Shown here: piece by piece, positions 19,253-28,178 of the stretch
Numbering within the stretch: the stretch's first letter is position 1
How the letters are laid out: each line of letters begins with the position of its first letter
Source of the DNA: Betaproteobacteria bacterium LSUCC0117
GTDB taxonomy: Bacteria > Pseudomonadota > Gammaproteobacteria > Burkholderiales > Burkholderiaceae_C
Length of the DNA: 64,000 bases
NCBI GenBank assembly: GCA_030441535.1
Contig: JAUJFZ010000002.1
Location: forward strand, 62,001-126,000
Direction: 5' to 3'
Translations under genes and position numbers: made by a program
Notes under the pieces: generated by a model
What the model saw: the letters and a program-made list of their open reading frames with translations, nothing else
What the model was told of the DNA's origin: nothing
The model's database searches: none

Positions 19253-20400
19253 TGGCTGAAGAGAGCGCACAAGAAAAGACCGAAGAACCGACCGCGCGAA
19301 AACTCCAAAAAGCGCGGGAGGATGGGCAGGTCGCGCGCTCTCAAGAGCTGCCAGGCGCTGCCGTCATGATCGGTGCGGTCACCACCATGGTGCTGATGGG
19401 CGGCTGGCTCATTACCAGTTTGACCGCTGTCTTCAAAGCGGGCTTCGTGTTTGACAACAAAACCCTGCTGTCACCCGACCTGCTACCGCTGACCTTTGGT
19501 AGCCAAGCGGTGCAGGCTTATCTGGTGGTGGTGCCGGTTTTTATTGTGACCATCGTGCTGGCGATTTTGGCCTCAGGGGCGACCGGGGGCTATTTGTTTT
19601 CTCTCAAATCCATTGCGCCAAAAGCCAGCAAGATCAACCCGCTAGAGGGATTCAAGCGCATGTTTGGCATCAAGGCGTTGGTTGAGTTGACCAAGGCTTT
19701 GTTGAAGTTCAGTTTGGTGACCGGCGTATTGGCCCTCATGATCAACATCAACCTGGAGGCCTTGGTTCAAATTGGGCGCATGCCGCTGGAGCCTGCACTG
19801 CATGCTGCGGGCGAGATGGTGGTGAAGTCAGCGCTGTACGTGACCCTGTCGTTGATTGTGATCGCCGGCATCGATGTCCCATGGCAAAAGCATGAGTTCA
19901 TGAAACGAATGCGCATGACCAAGCAGGAAATCAAGGACGAATACAAAGACATCGAAGGTCGCCCGGAGGTGAAGGCACAGATTCGTCGTCGTCAGCGGGA
20001 GATGTCCAACCAACGCATGATGGCCAACGTCAAAGACGCCGACGTGGTGATTACGAACCCGTCACACTTTGCCGTGGCCTTGGCCTACGACCCCACCGGG
20101 GACGGCGCGCCCACCTTGGTTGCGAAAGGCGCTGACCTGATGGCTGCGCGCATTCGTGAAGAGGCGAACACCCATGGGGTACACATTTTTGAGGCCCCGC
20201 CATTGGCGCGTGCGTTGTACTACACCACAGAGGTGGACCGCAGTATCCCTGAAGGCTTGTATGTCGCTGTCGCGCAGGTCATCGCCTACGTGTTCAGCTT
20301 GGGTACGGTGACACCCGGAAAGCCGGGCATGGCGCGTCCCAACCCAGAAGTGCCCGCCGACATGCATTTCGATGAAAACGGCCGATTGATCGTGCGGTAA
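19252..20400 (+). CDS. flhB: Flagellar export switch protein FlhB
   Basis: A 382-residue protein starting MAEESAQEKTEEPTARKL at ATG 19252, with four membrane helices and a cytosolic domain. The autocleavage motif region reads DADVVITNPSHFAVALAYDP, that is NPSH instead of the usual NPTH; Asn and Pro, which matter for cleavage, are kept. FlhB changes export from rod/hook to filament substrates with FliK. It is the last standard gene of the fliK operon. Confidence 0.96.
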   Translation: MAEESAQEKTEEPTARKLQKAREDGQVARSQELPGAAVMIGAVTTMVLMGGWLITSLTAVFKAGFVFDNKTLLSPDLLPLTFGSQAVQAYLVVVPVFIVTIVLAILASGATGGYLFSLKSIAPKASKINPLEGFKRMFGIKALVELTKALLKFSLVTGVLALMININLEALVQIGRMPLEPALHAAGEMVVKSALYVTLSLIVIAGIDVPWQKHEFMKRMRMTKQEIKDEYKDIEGRPEVKAQIRRRQREMSNQRMMANVKDADVVITNPSHFAVALAYDPTGDGAPTLVAKGADLMAARIREEANTHGVHIFEAPPLARALYYTTEVDRSIPEGLYVAVAQVIAYVFSLGTVTPGKPGMARPNPEVPADMHFDENGRLIVR

Positions 20401-20432
20401 GCTCGACACGTGCGAAATTGCTTGAAAACCCC

Positions 20433-22085
20433 ATGAATGCTACAGAAATGACACCGACGTTTTCTCCAGAGGACTTGTTCCTGCGCGACAGTGATCGCGA
20501 GCGCCTGGCGATGTCATACAACGTGTTGGTCACCAAGCGGCAAAGCCTGCTGATGATCAGCGACAGCGATGTGCTGCTCGAGCATTACGGGCGCATGTTA
20601 ATACGGATGCTGCGCGAGACCACGGATGTCGAGGTGGAGGTGTTTTTCCCGAGCAGTACGGACGCCCTGATTCAGCGCTTCAACGATATTTTGGCGCCGC
20701 TGTCCGTCGAAGATGCGATGGCCACGCAAGGCCCTGTCTTGCCGGCGCGGGTCTTGGTCATGCACGATGCGGTCGCTGTCCAGCGTCAACAGGTTGAATT
20801 ACTGGCGCGTTTGGTCAACGACTTCCCTGGCGCCAATGTGCGCTTGGTCATGCTCATGAACACCAGCGCTGACGCCACCCTAGACCTGTCACCCTTTGGG
20901 AAGCGCACCTCCCGCTGGACCATTGAAAAGCCCAGTGTCGGCGCCGCCGAAGCCTTCATCGATAAGGCCTCATTGCAAGGACAAGAAGGGGCGGCGCGTA
21001 CGCTTATTGACCGTCTGGGGATCTACGAAGTGCCTCCTGAGCCAGAACTCCCTGAGGCCGATTTTGCCGACATGGATTTGTCGCCCACTGATCCCCCGCT
21101 AGCGACCGGTCAGCGCCGCCGACGCTGGCTGATCATTCTGCTCGTCCCCGTTTTGCTGGTGTTGTCGGCGCTGCTGGTACTGAGCCTTTATCCCAAGCAC
21201 CGTGACGCGGCGATGCACATGCTTTGGCCAACGGCGATCGAGCCGGCAGCAACCGCCGTGATCGATCCATTCAAAGACGACACACCGGCACCGGTTCCAG
21301 CCCCGGCTGCGGCAACCGCTGAGCCGGCAGCGCCCGCAGAGCCGACGCAAGCAACTGCAGCGGTCGAATCGGCTGAACCAGCCCAGTCAGCTGCGGCGGT
21401 GCCCGCGGTAACCGTTATTCCCAGCATGGTCGTACCGCCTTTACCCGGTATCCTCCCGCCTTGGGCCGATGTGCGTACCGATGTTCAAATGTCGCGCGAG
21501 CTGCGGAACCTGTCTGATCGCGAGGCTGCCGAGAAATTCTTGCCCGATGCCCGCCGTCTGTGGGTTGATGACCGCTTCAAGGTCAACGATCTCCCGCCGC
21601 CCGCGACGGTAGCTGCAGCCGATGCCCCGCCTGCGCCAGCGCCAGCGGCTCAACCCGAAGAGAAGCCCATTGCCAAGGTCGAGCCTAAAGCGGAGCCCAA
21701 GCCCGAGCCGAAGCCTGAAGCCAAGCCTGCCGCGACACCACCCAAAGCATCACCCCCACAACCAGCGCCAGTGACGAACCTCAATCCCGATGATCGCTTG
21801 GGGCATAACTGGGTAAACGGCCAGCCTGAGCGTTATTGGGTCTTACAGTACACCTCGGTGGTTTCTGCGGATCAAGCCCGTGACTGGATCGCCGCCCACC
21901 CCAAACTGGAGCGTCTGCACGCGGTCGCCGTGGTGAAGAAAACGGGCTTACCGCACTATGTCGTTGTGTATGGCGCATTTAAAAATCGCGAAGAAGCACA
22001 AGCTTTCGCAACTTCTGCCGAATCCCCTAAAGAGTACTGGGCGCGTAGCATTAAATCCTTGAAAGGGGTTTTGCGCACGCCGTGA
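20433..22085 (+). CDS. SPOR-domain membrane protein, DamX-like architecture
   Basis: A 550-residue protein; ATG 20433 is chosen over an upstream TTG. The first about 210 residues are cytosolic and resemble no family I can name. A membrane helix follows at about residues 231-254 (LIILLVPVLLVLSALLVLSL). Then comes a long Ala/Pro/Glu-rich periplasmic stretch including KVEPKAEPKPEPKPEAKP. The last about 75 residues (RYWVLQYTSVVSADQARDWI to FKNREEAQAFATS) look like a SPOR domain, which binds denuded septal peptidoglycan. It lies 32 bases after flhB, which suggests a link between flagellar assembly and the cell wall or division site; this is inference. Confidence 0.8.
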   Translation: MNATEMTPTFSPEDLFLRDSDRERLAMSYNVLVTKRQSLLMISDSDVLLEHYGRMLIRMLRETTDVEVEVFFPSSTDALIQRFNDILAPLSVEDAMATQGPVLPARVLVMHDAVAVQRQQVELLARLVNDFPGANVRLVMLMNTSADATLDLSPFGKRTSRWTIEKPSVGAAEAFIDKASLQGQEGAARTLIDRLGIYEVPPEPELPEADFADMDLSPTDPPLATGQRRRRWLIILLVPVLLVLSALLVLSLYPKHRDAAMHMLWPTAIEPAATAVIDPFKDDTPAPVPAPAAATAEPAAPAEPTQATAAVESAEPAQSAAAVPAVTVIPSMVVPPLPGILPPWADVRTDVQMSRELRNLSDREAAEKFLPDARRLWVDDRFKVNDLPPPATVAAADAPPAPAPAAQPEEKPIAKVEPKAEPKPEPKPEAKPAATPPKASPPQPAPVTNLNPDDRLGHNWVNGQPERYWVLQYTSVVSADQARDWIAAHPKLERLHAVAVVKKTGLPHYVVVYGAFKNREEAQAFATSAESPKEYWARSIKSLKGVLRTP

Positions 22086-22112
22086 TTTTGAGGACGTTTA
22101 AAACGGTAACGC

Positions 22113-22601
22113 ATGCCTGAAGAAGCAGCCATATTGGTCTCGCGCAATTCGCGCGAAGTCCGTATTCCGGAGGGCATGCGCTCGGCTCAACGCCCCCGCG
22201 GTGAGGCGGGTATGGGTGACGCCAAGCAAGCGGGATCCCAGCGCACCCGAGTGCCGGGGGCTGCCGATGATGCTTTGAGCAACGCGCATGTGGTGATCCG
22301 CCCTGTACCGCGGATCAAACCGAGTCGGCCGCCGCCTGCGTTGGTCGAGGCTTTAAAGGCCCGTCAAAAAAGTGCCGCGCCTAGCGCATCGTCTGTCTTT
22401 AAAAACAGAGGCCTTGATCTGAGCGAGCGCATCAATCGCTTGCGCGAGAGTAATGCTGCGCTCACCCGCAACATACAGGCCATTGAAGCCGAGCGCCCAA
22501 GGGTGTCTGACAAACGGCGACTTACGAATGAAGCGCATCAGCTGGCAACTGTTGAGTTGCGCGCTGATGGAAAAGCCATCACGTCGGGGAGAAAAAGATG
22601 A
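22113..22601 (+). CDS. Unknown basic protein after SPOR gene
   Basis: A 162-residue basic, mostly disordered protein with no membrane helix. Residues about 98-130 (LSERINRLRESNAALTRNIQAIEAERPRV) suggest a short coiled coil. I do not recognise it. Its stop overlaps the start of the next gene (ATGA), so the two are translated together. It follows the SPOR gene by 27 bases and is probably the tail of the fliK operon. Confidence 0.7.
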   Translation: MPEEAAILVSRNSREVRIPEGMRSAQRPRGEAGMGDAKQAGSQRTRVPGAADDALSNAHVVIRPVPRIKPSRPPPALVEALKARQKSAAPSASSVFKNRGLDLSERINRLRESNAALTRNIQAIEAERPRVSDKRRLTNEAHQLATVELRADGKAITSGRKR

Positions 22602-23740
22602 GTGAAACCGAAAAAACACAAGAAACCGATACCGATTTCAAACCCAGCGACGCCGTGCCACAGGTCGACCCTGAGACCGTTGACGTCATTGATCCTGAAG
22701 CCGCTGAAGCAGTTGAAGCCGCCGATGGCGCAGATGGCGCAGATGGCGCAGATGATGATGAGGCATTTGACGATGCCGAGGATGCCGCGCCGTCTGGTCC
22801 ACCACCGGGTGAACCTTCTCGTCGAGAGCGTCTGCGTGAGAGAGAGCGGACGGAAGCGCGCGCTGCTGGGGGAAAGGCGCCATCGAGCCGCCGCCGTGCG
22901 CCTGAGCCCTCGCCTTTTGACGAGATCGACGAGCCTGATGAAGAGCTAAAGGAAGCGCCCGAGATGCAAGCTTTACCCCAAGATGTGCGCAACCACCTCG
23001 ATGCCCTGAGCTCGGTGGTGCTGGATTCCGCTGATGTCGCGTCCAACGCCGCGGCATCGGCCACGGGCTTGGCTGCCGAGTTGCAGGCCTCCGTCAAAAC
23101 AGTTGGTGCGGCGCTGGCCGCAGCTTCGCGTCAAGGCAAGATTGTCCTCGGTGTATCGGGTGGTGTGTTGTTTTTGTCGGTTGCTGTGTTTGCGGCGATG
23201 TCCATGACGTTGCAAAGTCGCATCAACCAAGCCGACGCCATGTTGCTGGCTGTAGGCAAGCGGGTGGTCGAGTTAAATGCAGGCATCGAGGGTATCGATG
23301 CGATGAATCGTTCGCTGTCCAGCTTTTCAGACCGTACCGACGCCATCATGGCTGCGCAAGCGAAGTTAGAGGAGCAGATCAAAACCAGCTTGGGTGAGTC
23401 AAAGGCGCTCGTTACCAATTTGCCAACGCAAACCGCCAAGTCGGTGGAGGAGAGCAACAAAGCCCTCTCAACCCAAGTGGGCGCGTTGGATGCGCAAATG
23501 AAAAAGCAAGCGCAGGCCATGGCCTCGCTAGGTACGCAGGTCAAAGACTTGAAGGGCGCAGTCGGCGATGTTGAGCCGCTCAAGCGCGATGTTCAGGCCT
23601 TGATTACCCTGCAGAAGCAGCGCTATTTAGAGGCGCTTCAGCAGCAACAACGCACAGCGACCACAGCAAGCGCCCCAGAGGTGATCCTGCAATACCCGAA
23701 CCCCAAGAACGCCAAGACCCCCGAGAAAGCGAAGCAGTAA
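22598..23740 (+). CDS. Unknown acidic membrane protein with coiled coil
   Basis: A 380-residue protein. The N-terminal 100 residues are very acidic with a DGADGADGADDDEA run. One membrane helix lies at about residues 180-205 (IVLGVSGGVLFLSVAVFAAM). The rest (about 210-350) is a Gln/Lys/Ala-rich periplasmic coiled coil (KALSTQVGALDAQMKKQAQAM). Not recognised. It is co-translated with the preceding gene and ends convergent to motB. Confidence 0.75.
   Translation: MSETEKTQETDTDFKPSDAVPQVDPETVDVIDPEAAEAVEAADGADGADGADDDEAFDDAEDAAPSGPPPGEPSRRERLRERERTEARAAGGKAPSSRRRAPEPSPFDEIDEPDEELKEAPEMQALPQDVRNHLDALSSVVLDSADVASNAAASATGLAAELQASVKTVGAALAAASRQGKIVLGVSGGVLFLSVAVFAAMSMTLQSRINQADAMLLAVGKRVVELNAGIEGIDAMNRSLSSFSDRTDAIMAAQAKLEEQIKTSLGESKALVTNLPTQTAKSVEESNKALSTQVGALDAQMKKQAQAMASLGTQVKDLKGAVGDVEPLKRDVQALITLQKQRYLEALQQQQRTATTASAPEVILQYPNPKNAKTPEKAKQ
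22724..22750 (+). repeat. Three direct copies of a 9-bp repeat
   Basis: GATGGCGCA occurs three times in tandem, encoding DGA-DGA-DGA in the acidic N-terminus of the membrane protein, and is followed by GATGATGATGAG. It is in frame, so copy changes would only alter the length of the acidic run. Confidence 0.85.
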
Positions 23741-23759
23741 GACCTGCGTTTGAAAGGCC

Positions 23760-25172
23760 TTATTTGCCGCCGTCGATGATGACTTCAATTCGGCGGTTCT
23801 TGGCCCGGCCCGCCGGGGTGTCGTTGGTATCAATGGGGCGCGTATCGGCGTAGCCGCTCACACTGACACGCCCTTGGACTAACCCCGCCTTCGCGGTCAG
23901 GTAGTCGGCCACTGCGCCGGAGCGGGCGCCTGACAAATCCCAGTTTGACTGGAAGCGATCGTTAAACACCACAGGCACGTTGTCCGTGTGGCCTTCAATG
24001 AAGATACGGCCCGTGCTCTGCGAAATCGTCTTGCCGACCGAGTTCAGAGTTTCTGTAAAACCGCGTTGTAGCGTCGCTGATCCCGATGCAAATGAGCCCT
24101 GCTCTGCCAAACGGATGATGATGCGCGCACCATCACGCTCCACTTCGGCTTTGCCCGCCTCAATTTCCTTGGCCAAATCTTTTCGGATTCGGGCGTATTG
24201 CGCGTCGGTTTGTGCCTTACTACCACTGCCAATACCGCCACCATTTTGTGCCGCATTCTGTGAATTGGCATCTTGGCTGTCGCGCACCTCTACCTTTGCA
24301 GTGACTGCGGCTTGGGCTTCGGCGATCTTGGCGTACAAGTCAATGGTTTCTTGCGGTACGGCGCCCCCTTGTTTATCACCCTTGGCTGCGCTTCCGCCGG
24401 CTACTTGACCGCTTGCTGCGCCCCCCGACTGGGCTGCCTGCATTGCGCCGCCTGCGCTGGTGCCTTGCGCACTGCCACCGGTTTGCGCACCAGTGCCTGG
24501 GGCCCCGTTTTGTGCAGCGGTGCTACTGCCACCCTGAGCAATATTGGCGGCGGCGGGCCCGCCTTGTTGCACTCCAGACTGACCGTCACCCGCGCCAGAT
24601 GGCGGTTTGTTTACGTAAACAACCACCTTCCCTTCCTCAGTGGCGACCTCGACTTTTCCTGCGGCAATTTCGTTCGCCAGTGAGCGGCGCACTTCGGTTG
24701 CCGCTTGCTGAGGTCCGTTGGTACCTGAGCTGTCGTCAGTCTTGATCACGGGTTCCGGCTTGCGCTCGTCCGTCGTTTGTTGTGTGACGTTTTCGATGGG
24801 CGTCGGCTCGGTGATGGCAGGTGAGAAGTTTCGCGCGATGATGCTGGTGCCTTTGGGGGACTCCACCACAGGCACGATACGCTGCACACCAAATGAATTT
24901 TTCAGCGAACCGTTGATCTGTTTGAACTTGGGGACGTTCATTTCTGCGAACGACAAAATCAACACAAAGAACGCCATCAGCAAAGTCGCCATATCCGCAA
25001 ACGTCGCCATCCACGCGGGCGCGCCCACGGGTGGACAGTCAGGGCAGTCGTCACATTTCGGGCAGTCGTCTTCGCCACCCGCGGCGACGACGACTTCAGG
25101 CGTCGGTTCCTCGACAGGTGCGACTACCTCAGGCTTCGCGTCTGGGTCGGGTGTATTTGCTTCGGTCGCCAC
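23760..25172 (-). CDS. motB: Stator protein MotB, PomB-like
   Basis: A 470-residue protein. A Cys-rich patch (Cys37, 40, 43, 46) precedes PAWMATFADMATLLMAFFVLILSFAEM, where Asp60 is the ion-binding residue; this arrangement resembles PomB of sodium-driven motors. A long Gly/Ala/Gln linker (about residues 195-280) follows. The C-terminal OmpA-type peptidoglycan domain shows IFIEGHTDNVPV, NWDLSGARSGAVADYL and NRRIEVII. At 470 residues it is longer than typical MotB/PomB (about 310) because of the linker. It lies 19 bases after motA. Confidence 0.93.
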   Translation of the reverse strand: MATEANTPDPDAKPEVVAPVEEPTPEVVVAAGGEDDCPKCDDCPDCPPVGAPAWMATFADMATLLMAFFVLILSFAEMNVPKFKQINGSLKNSFGVQRIVPVVESPKGTSIIARNFSPAITEPTPIENVTQQTTDERKPEPVIKTDDSSGTNGPQQAATEVRRSLANEIAAGKVEVATEEGKVVVYVNKPPSGAGDGQSGVQQGGPAAANIAQGGSSTAAQNGAPGTGAQTGGSAQGTSAGGAMQAAQSGGAASGQVAGGSAAKGDKQGGAVPQETIDLYAKIAEAQAAVTAKVEVRDSQDANSQNAAQNGGGIGSGSKAQTDAQYARIRKDLAKEIEAGKAEVERDGARIIIRLAEQGSFASGSATLQRGFTETLNSVGKTISQSTGRIFIEGHTDNVPVVFNDRFQSNWDLSGARSGAVADYLTAKAGLVQGRVSVSGYADTRPIDTNDTPAGRAKNRRIEVIIDGGK

Positions 25173-25191
25173 GTGCGATTCCTGCGGTCAG

Positions 25192-25947
25192 TTAGGCTGC
25201 GGCTTCAAGTTTGGCGCGCCCTTTGGGGTCGACAAACGAGATCAAGACGTCAGTGAGCATGCGGGGATTACCGCCACTTTGGATGAACATCACGCCTTCC
25301 AAAATGAGCTCGTTGTTCAGAGACTCTGCGGCATCTAATTTCTGCAGCTTCTGAATCAAGGGGATACAGATCACGTTCGCTATAACCGCGCCGTACATGG
25401 TTGTGAGCAACGCCACCGCAAACGCAGGGCCAATCGACTTGGGGTCACTCATATTGCCCAACATGATCACCAAACCAACCAACGTACCAATCATGCCCAT
25501 CGCAGGCGCGACTTCCTTCACCGAGTCGAAGAAGGCGATACCTGTCGAGTTGCGTGCGGAGATCATGTCTTTCTCGCGCTCCATTGCAGCCTTGATGAGC
25601 GACCCTTCGGTGCCGTCGACCAGCATGCGAATGCCCTTGGCCATAAAGGCGTTAGGTATGTCTTGACCCTCCAACGCGATCATCCCGTCCTTGCGGGCAA
25701 TGGTTCCCAAATTGACTAACTGTTCAATCAAGTCCTCGGGTTTATCGAGTTTGAACTTGATGGTTTTCATCGCGGTCCCGATGGCCCCAATGTATTCGGG
25801 GAAGGTACTGCGTGCGAGTACTGTGGTTGCCGTGCCCCCGACCACGATCAAAATGGAGGGCATGTCAATAAACGGTCCGGGGTCACCCAAGGCTGAAATA
25901 ATCAGTCCGAAGGTGGCAACAAATCCAATGATGGTTGCGATATCCAT
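25192..25947 (-). CDS. motA: Stator protein MotA, PomA-like
   Basis: A 251-residue membrane protein with four helices, in the length range of PomA rather than the longer E. coli-type MotA. It begins MDIATIIGFVATFGLIISAL and has GPFIDMPSILIVVGGTATT. The helix 3 and 4 prolines are in VAPAMGMIGTLVGLVIML and GPAFAVALLTTMYGAVIAN. MotA and MotB form the torque-generating ion channel. A sigma-54-like promoter precedes it. Confidence 0.94.
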   Translation of the reverse strand: MDIATIIGFVATFGLIISALGDPGPFIDMPSILIVVGGTATTVLARSTFPEYIGAIGTAMKTIKFKLDKPEDLIEQLVNLGTIARKDGMIALEGQDIPNAFMAKGIRMLVDGTEGSLIKAAMEREKDMISARNSTGIAFFDSVKEVAPAMGMIGTLVGLVIMLGNMSDPKSIGPAFAVALLTTMYGAVIANVICIPLIQKLQKLDAAESLNNELILEGVMFIQSGGNPRMLTDVLISFVDPKGRAKLEAAA

Positions 25948-26010
25948 GGTGTACGTCTCGTAAAACTACGGTTATGGGGCGGCAAAAAGCCGACACTTTG
26001 CGGATTCAAA

Positions 26011-26025
26011 GCGAGAAACGTGCCA
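26011..26025 (-). promoter_or_regulatory. Sigma-54-like promoter of motA-motB
   Basis: Read leftward: TGGCAC, GTTTC, TCGC, then TT. The GG and GC dinucleotides are 10 bases apart as required; only one base differs from TTGC. Transcription would start near 25999, about 52 bases before the motA ATG. Confidence 0.62.
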
Positions 26026-26115
26026 ATGACGGTTTGCCGCTTTGGCGAGCGAGCGCGAGGCCCGCCGTAAATTTTGGCAGTTCCGGGTCAGGGCGTCGAC
26101 TTTTTGGTGAAATTC

Positions 26116-26143
26116 TTGACGCCCGGTCGAGGTTTGTGATAAT
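26116..26143 (+). promoter_or_regulatory. Sigma-70-type promoter before DUF1566 gene
   Basis: TTGACG, 16 bases, GATAAT with TG upstream of the -10 box (extended -10 style, TGTGATAAT). It would give a leader of about 100 bases before the lipoprotein start at 26249. The assignment rests on the motif and position only. Confidence 0.5.
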
Positions 26144-26248
26144 TTGAAAACGAAAGAATTTATTTTTTTCGGCAAGTGTCTGTTTTTGGTCGGCGCAATC
26201 CTTGCTTCATTGAAACCATCCCTCATCACAGACGAATGTCAGTTGCTT

Positions 26249-26812
26249 ATGAACGCTACCGATACCCGCTTCGCTACTGGCCGCAGCTCGTTGTGGCGCG
26301 CATGGGCTCGCCTGTCAGTGGCGCTGTTTGCCGTGATCCTGATCGGTTGCAGTCGCTACGAAGAGATTCCCCAGTGCAGCGTCGTTATCAAGGAGGGGTT
26401 TACTGGCTATTTCAAGGTCAGCAGCAATGGTCTCGCCGTTGATCAGATAACGGGCCAAACCTGGTATCGCTGCAATGCGGGCCAGCGGTACCAAAACGGT
26501 CAGTGCGTTGGGCAGGCCCTGCACCTCAGCCAGTCCGAAGCCATGGCCTACGCGGAAGAGTTTTCAAAAGCGTCTGGTCGCAAGTGGCGCCTCCCTACAC
26601 AAGGCGAAATGGCCACCATTAACTTATCAGAGTGCGTGAACCCGTCGGTTAACCCCAACGTGTTTCCCAACATGCTGGTGAGTAATTACTGGTCATCCGA
26701 GGGCAGTGGCAGCAACAGCCTCATGGGCTGTGCCACCTATACCTACAGCGGCAACCAGTTCTGCCGCGAACTCAAAGAGAGCCCGCTACCCTTTTTGCTG
26801 TTGGTGAATTAG
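26249..26812 (+). CDS. DUF1566 (Lcl-like) lipoprotein
   Basis: A 187-residue protein when started at ATG 26249, which gives a signal peptide ending in the lipobox LIGC (LSVALFAVILIGC). The C-terminal half has GQTWYRCNAGQRYQNGQCVG, RKWRLPTQGEMATI and VSNYWSSEGSG, the DUF1566/Lcl C-terminal pattern found in bacterial surface proteins. Function unknown; outer-membrane or periplasmic location is likely. An upstream in-frame ATG at 26144 would bury the lipobox and is less likely. It ends overlapping the convergent activator gene by 4 bases. Confidence 0.8.
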   Translation: MNATDTRFATGRSSLWRAWARLSVALFAVILIGCSRYEEIPQCSVVIKEGFTGYFKVSSNGLAVDQITGQTWYRCNAGQRYQNGQCVGQALHLSQSEAMAYAEEFSKASGRKWRLPTQGEMATINLSECVNPSVNPNVFPNMLVSNYWSSEGSGSNSLMGCATYTYSGNQFCRELKESPLPFLLLVN

Positions 26813-27978
26813 GCGACCCGCAGCTCGTATTTGTTGATCTTCTCGATCAGCGTCGTGCGTTGCAGCGAGAGCAATTTGGCCGTTTTTGACACGTTGCCCT
26901 CAGACAACTCAAGGGCTTGCGCGATGTAATTTCGCTCAATCTCCGCCATGCGCTGCTTCAATTGAATGCCCTCGCTGGGCAATTCATCGAGTCCTTGGGC
27001 CAGCATGATGATGTCTTGTACGGCGTTGTCATCATCCGCAGTCGCTTGTGCCGCAGAGCCTACCTCTGACAGGCTTTCACGCGCTTCCTCCGGCACTTCG
27101 GGGAACAGCGTCAGTACATTGCTGGCGGCAATTTTGCCGAATAACTCGTCACGCAGCGCTGCCAGGCCCTTGGGCAGCATGGCGGCGGGCACGGTGCGCA
27201 AGCTAATTTCTTGGCCTGGGAATAGCGCCGTGAAGCGGTCGACCAAATTGATCAACTCGCGCACATTACCGGGCCAGTTGTAGCTTCTAAATGCCAACAA
27301 CATGTCGGGGCTGAAGTGGATGGCATCACGACCTTTAGGGGCTAGTCGCTTGGCGTGGAAGGCTGCCAACTCAGGAATATCGTCCACACGGCGCCGCAGC
27401 GGAGGCGACTGCAAAGGCAGCACATTGAGTCGGTAAAATAAATCCTCGCGGAAACGGCCGGCCTTAACCTCCGCCTCCAAGTCCTTGTGTGAAGCGGCGA
27501 CGACCCGCACATCGACCTCGACCGGCTTCATCGCACCGACTGGGTCCACGGCCCGCTCCTGCAGGACGCGCAACAGCTTCACCTGGATATCAAGCGGTAA
27601 ATCGCCGATCTCATCTAAAAACAGGGTCCCACCGTGCGCCAACTCAAAGCGGCCCACCCGGTCACTGACCGCCCCGGTGAAAGCACCCTTGCGGTGGCCA
27701 AACAGCTCGGCTTCGACCAATTCTCGGGGAATTGCGGCACAATTAACCGGCACAAAGCGACTGCCTGCCCGATCAGACTCGTCGTGAAGCGCGCGCGCGA
27801 TCAGCTCCTTCCCGGTCCCGCTCTCGCCAGAGATCAGGACAGTGGCTTGGCTGTTGGCAACGGTGGCGATGAGGGCGCGCAATGCGCGCATTTCCTCGCC
27901 GCGTCCAATAATGGGCGTCGCAACTTTCTCTTTTGATGGCATAGAAGCGATTCTGAGGGGCTTGTTGCCGGGCGCCAA
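26809..27978 (-). CDS. Sigma-54-dependent activator, FleQ/FlrA-like without N-terminal domain
   Basis: A 389-residue enhancer-binding protein. The AAA+ domain begins about residue 22: Walker A GESGTGKE, the GAFTGA loop that contacts sigma-54, and Walker B GGTLFLDEIGDL. The Fis-type HTH is at the C-terminus (NVSKTAKLLSLQRTTLIEKINKY); the LQRTTL.EK pattern is typical of FleQ/FlrA. The about 130-residue N-terminal domain of FleQ is missing. It is a candidate master regulator for the sigma-54 promoters here. It is divergent from the flgP-like gene. Confidence 0.85.
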   Translation of the reverse strand: MAPGNKPLRIASMPSKEKVATPIIGRGEEMRALRALIATVANSQATVLISGESGTGKELIARALHDESDRAGSRFVPVNCAAIPRELVEAELFGHRKGAFTGAVSDRVGRFELAHGGTLFLDEIGDLPLDIQVKLLRVLQERAVDPVGAMKPVEVDVRVVAASHKDLEAEVKAGRFREDLFYRLNVLPLQSPPLRRRVDDIPELAAFHAKRLAPKGRDAIHFSPDMLLAFRSYNWPGNVRELINLVDRFTALFPGQEISLRTVPAAMLPKGLAALRDELFGKIAASNVLTLFPEVPEEARESLSEVGSAAQATADDDNAVQDIIMLAQGLDELPSEGIQLKQRMAEIERNYIAQALELSEGNVSKTAKLLSLQRTTLIEKINKYELRVA

Positions 27979-28088
27979 GATAGCAAAAGTTAGTGTTCAT
28001 TATCGAGATTGATGAGAATTGTATTGAATAGTATTAAGTTATTGAAATTACATTTGTAATGCCTTTGGTTTTTACTTTTGATCACAAC

Positions 28089-28115
28089 TAAAGCCCAGCG
28101 TGTCTGTGCCGATAC
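28089..28115 (+). promoter_or_regulatory. Sigma-28 promoter of flgP-like gene
   Basis: TAAAGCCC, 11 bases, GCCGATAC fits the sigma-28 consensus including the full GCCGATA core. Transcription would start about 57 bases before the ATG at 28179. Confidence 0.82.
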
Positions 28116-28178
28116 CAGTAGTAACTCGTAGTGCGTCGCGCTGGCACGGCTTAACATGTCTCAATCAGGAGTTCACTC

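Noticed and set aside
28138..28154. TGGCACGGCTTAACAT as a sigma-54 site before flgP
   Set aside because: The -24 box fits but there is no TTGC at the -12 position; a good sigma-28 site lies just upstream.
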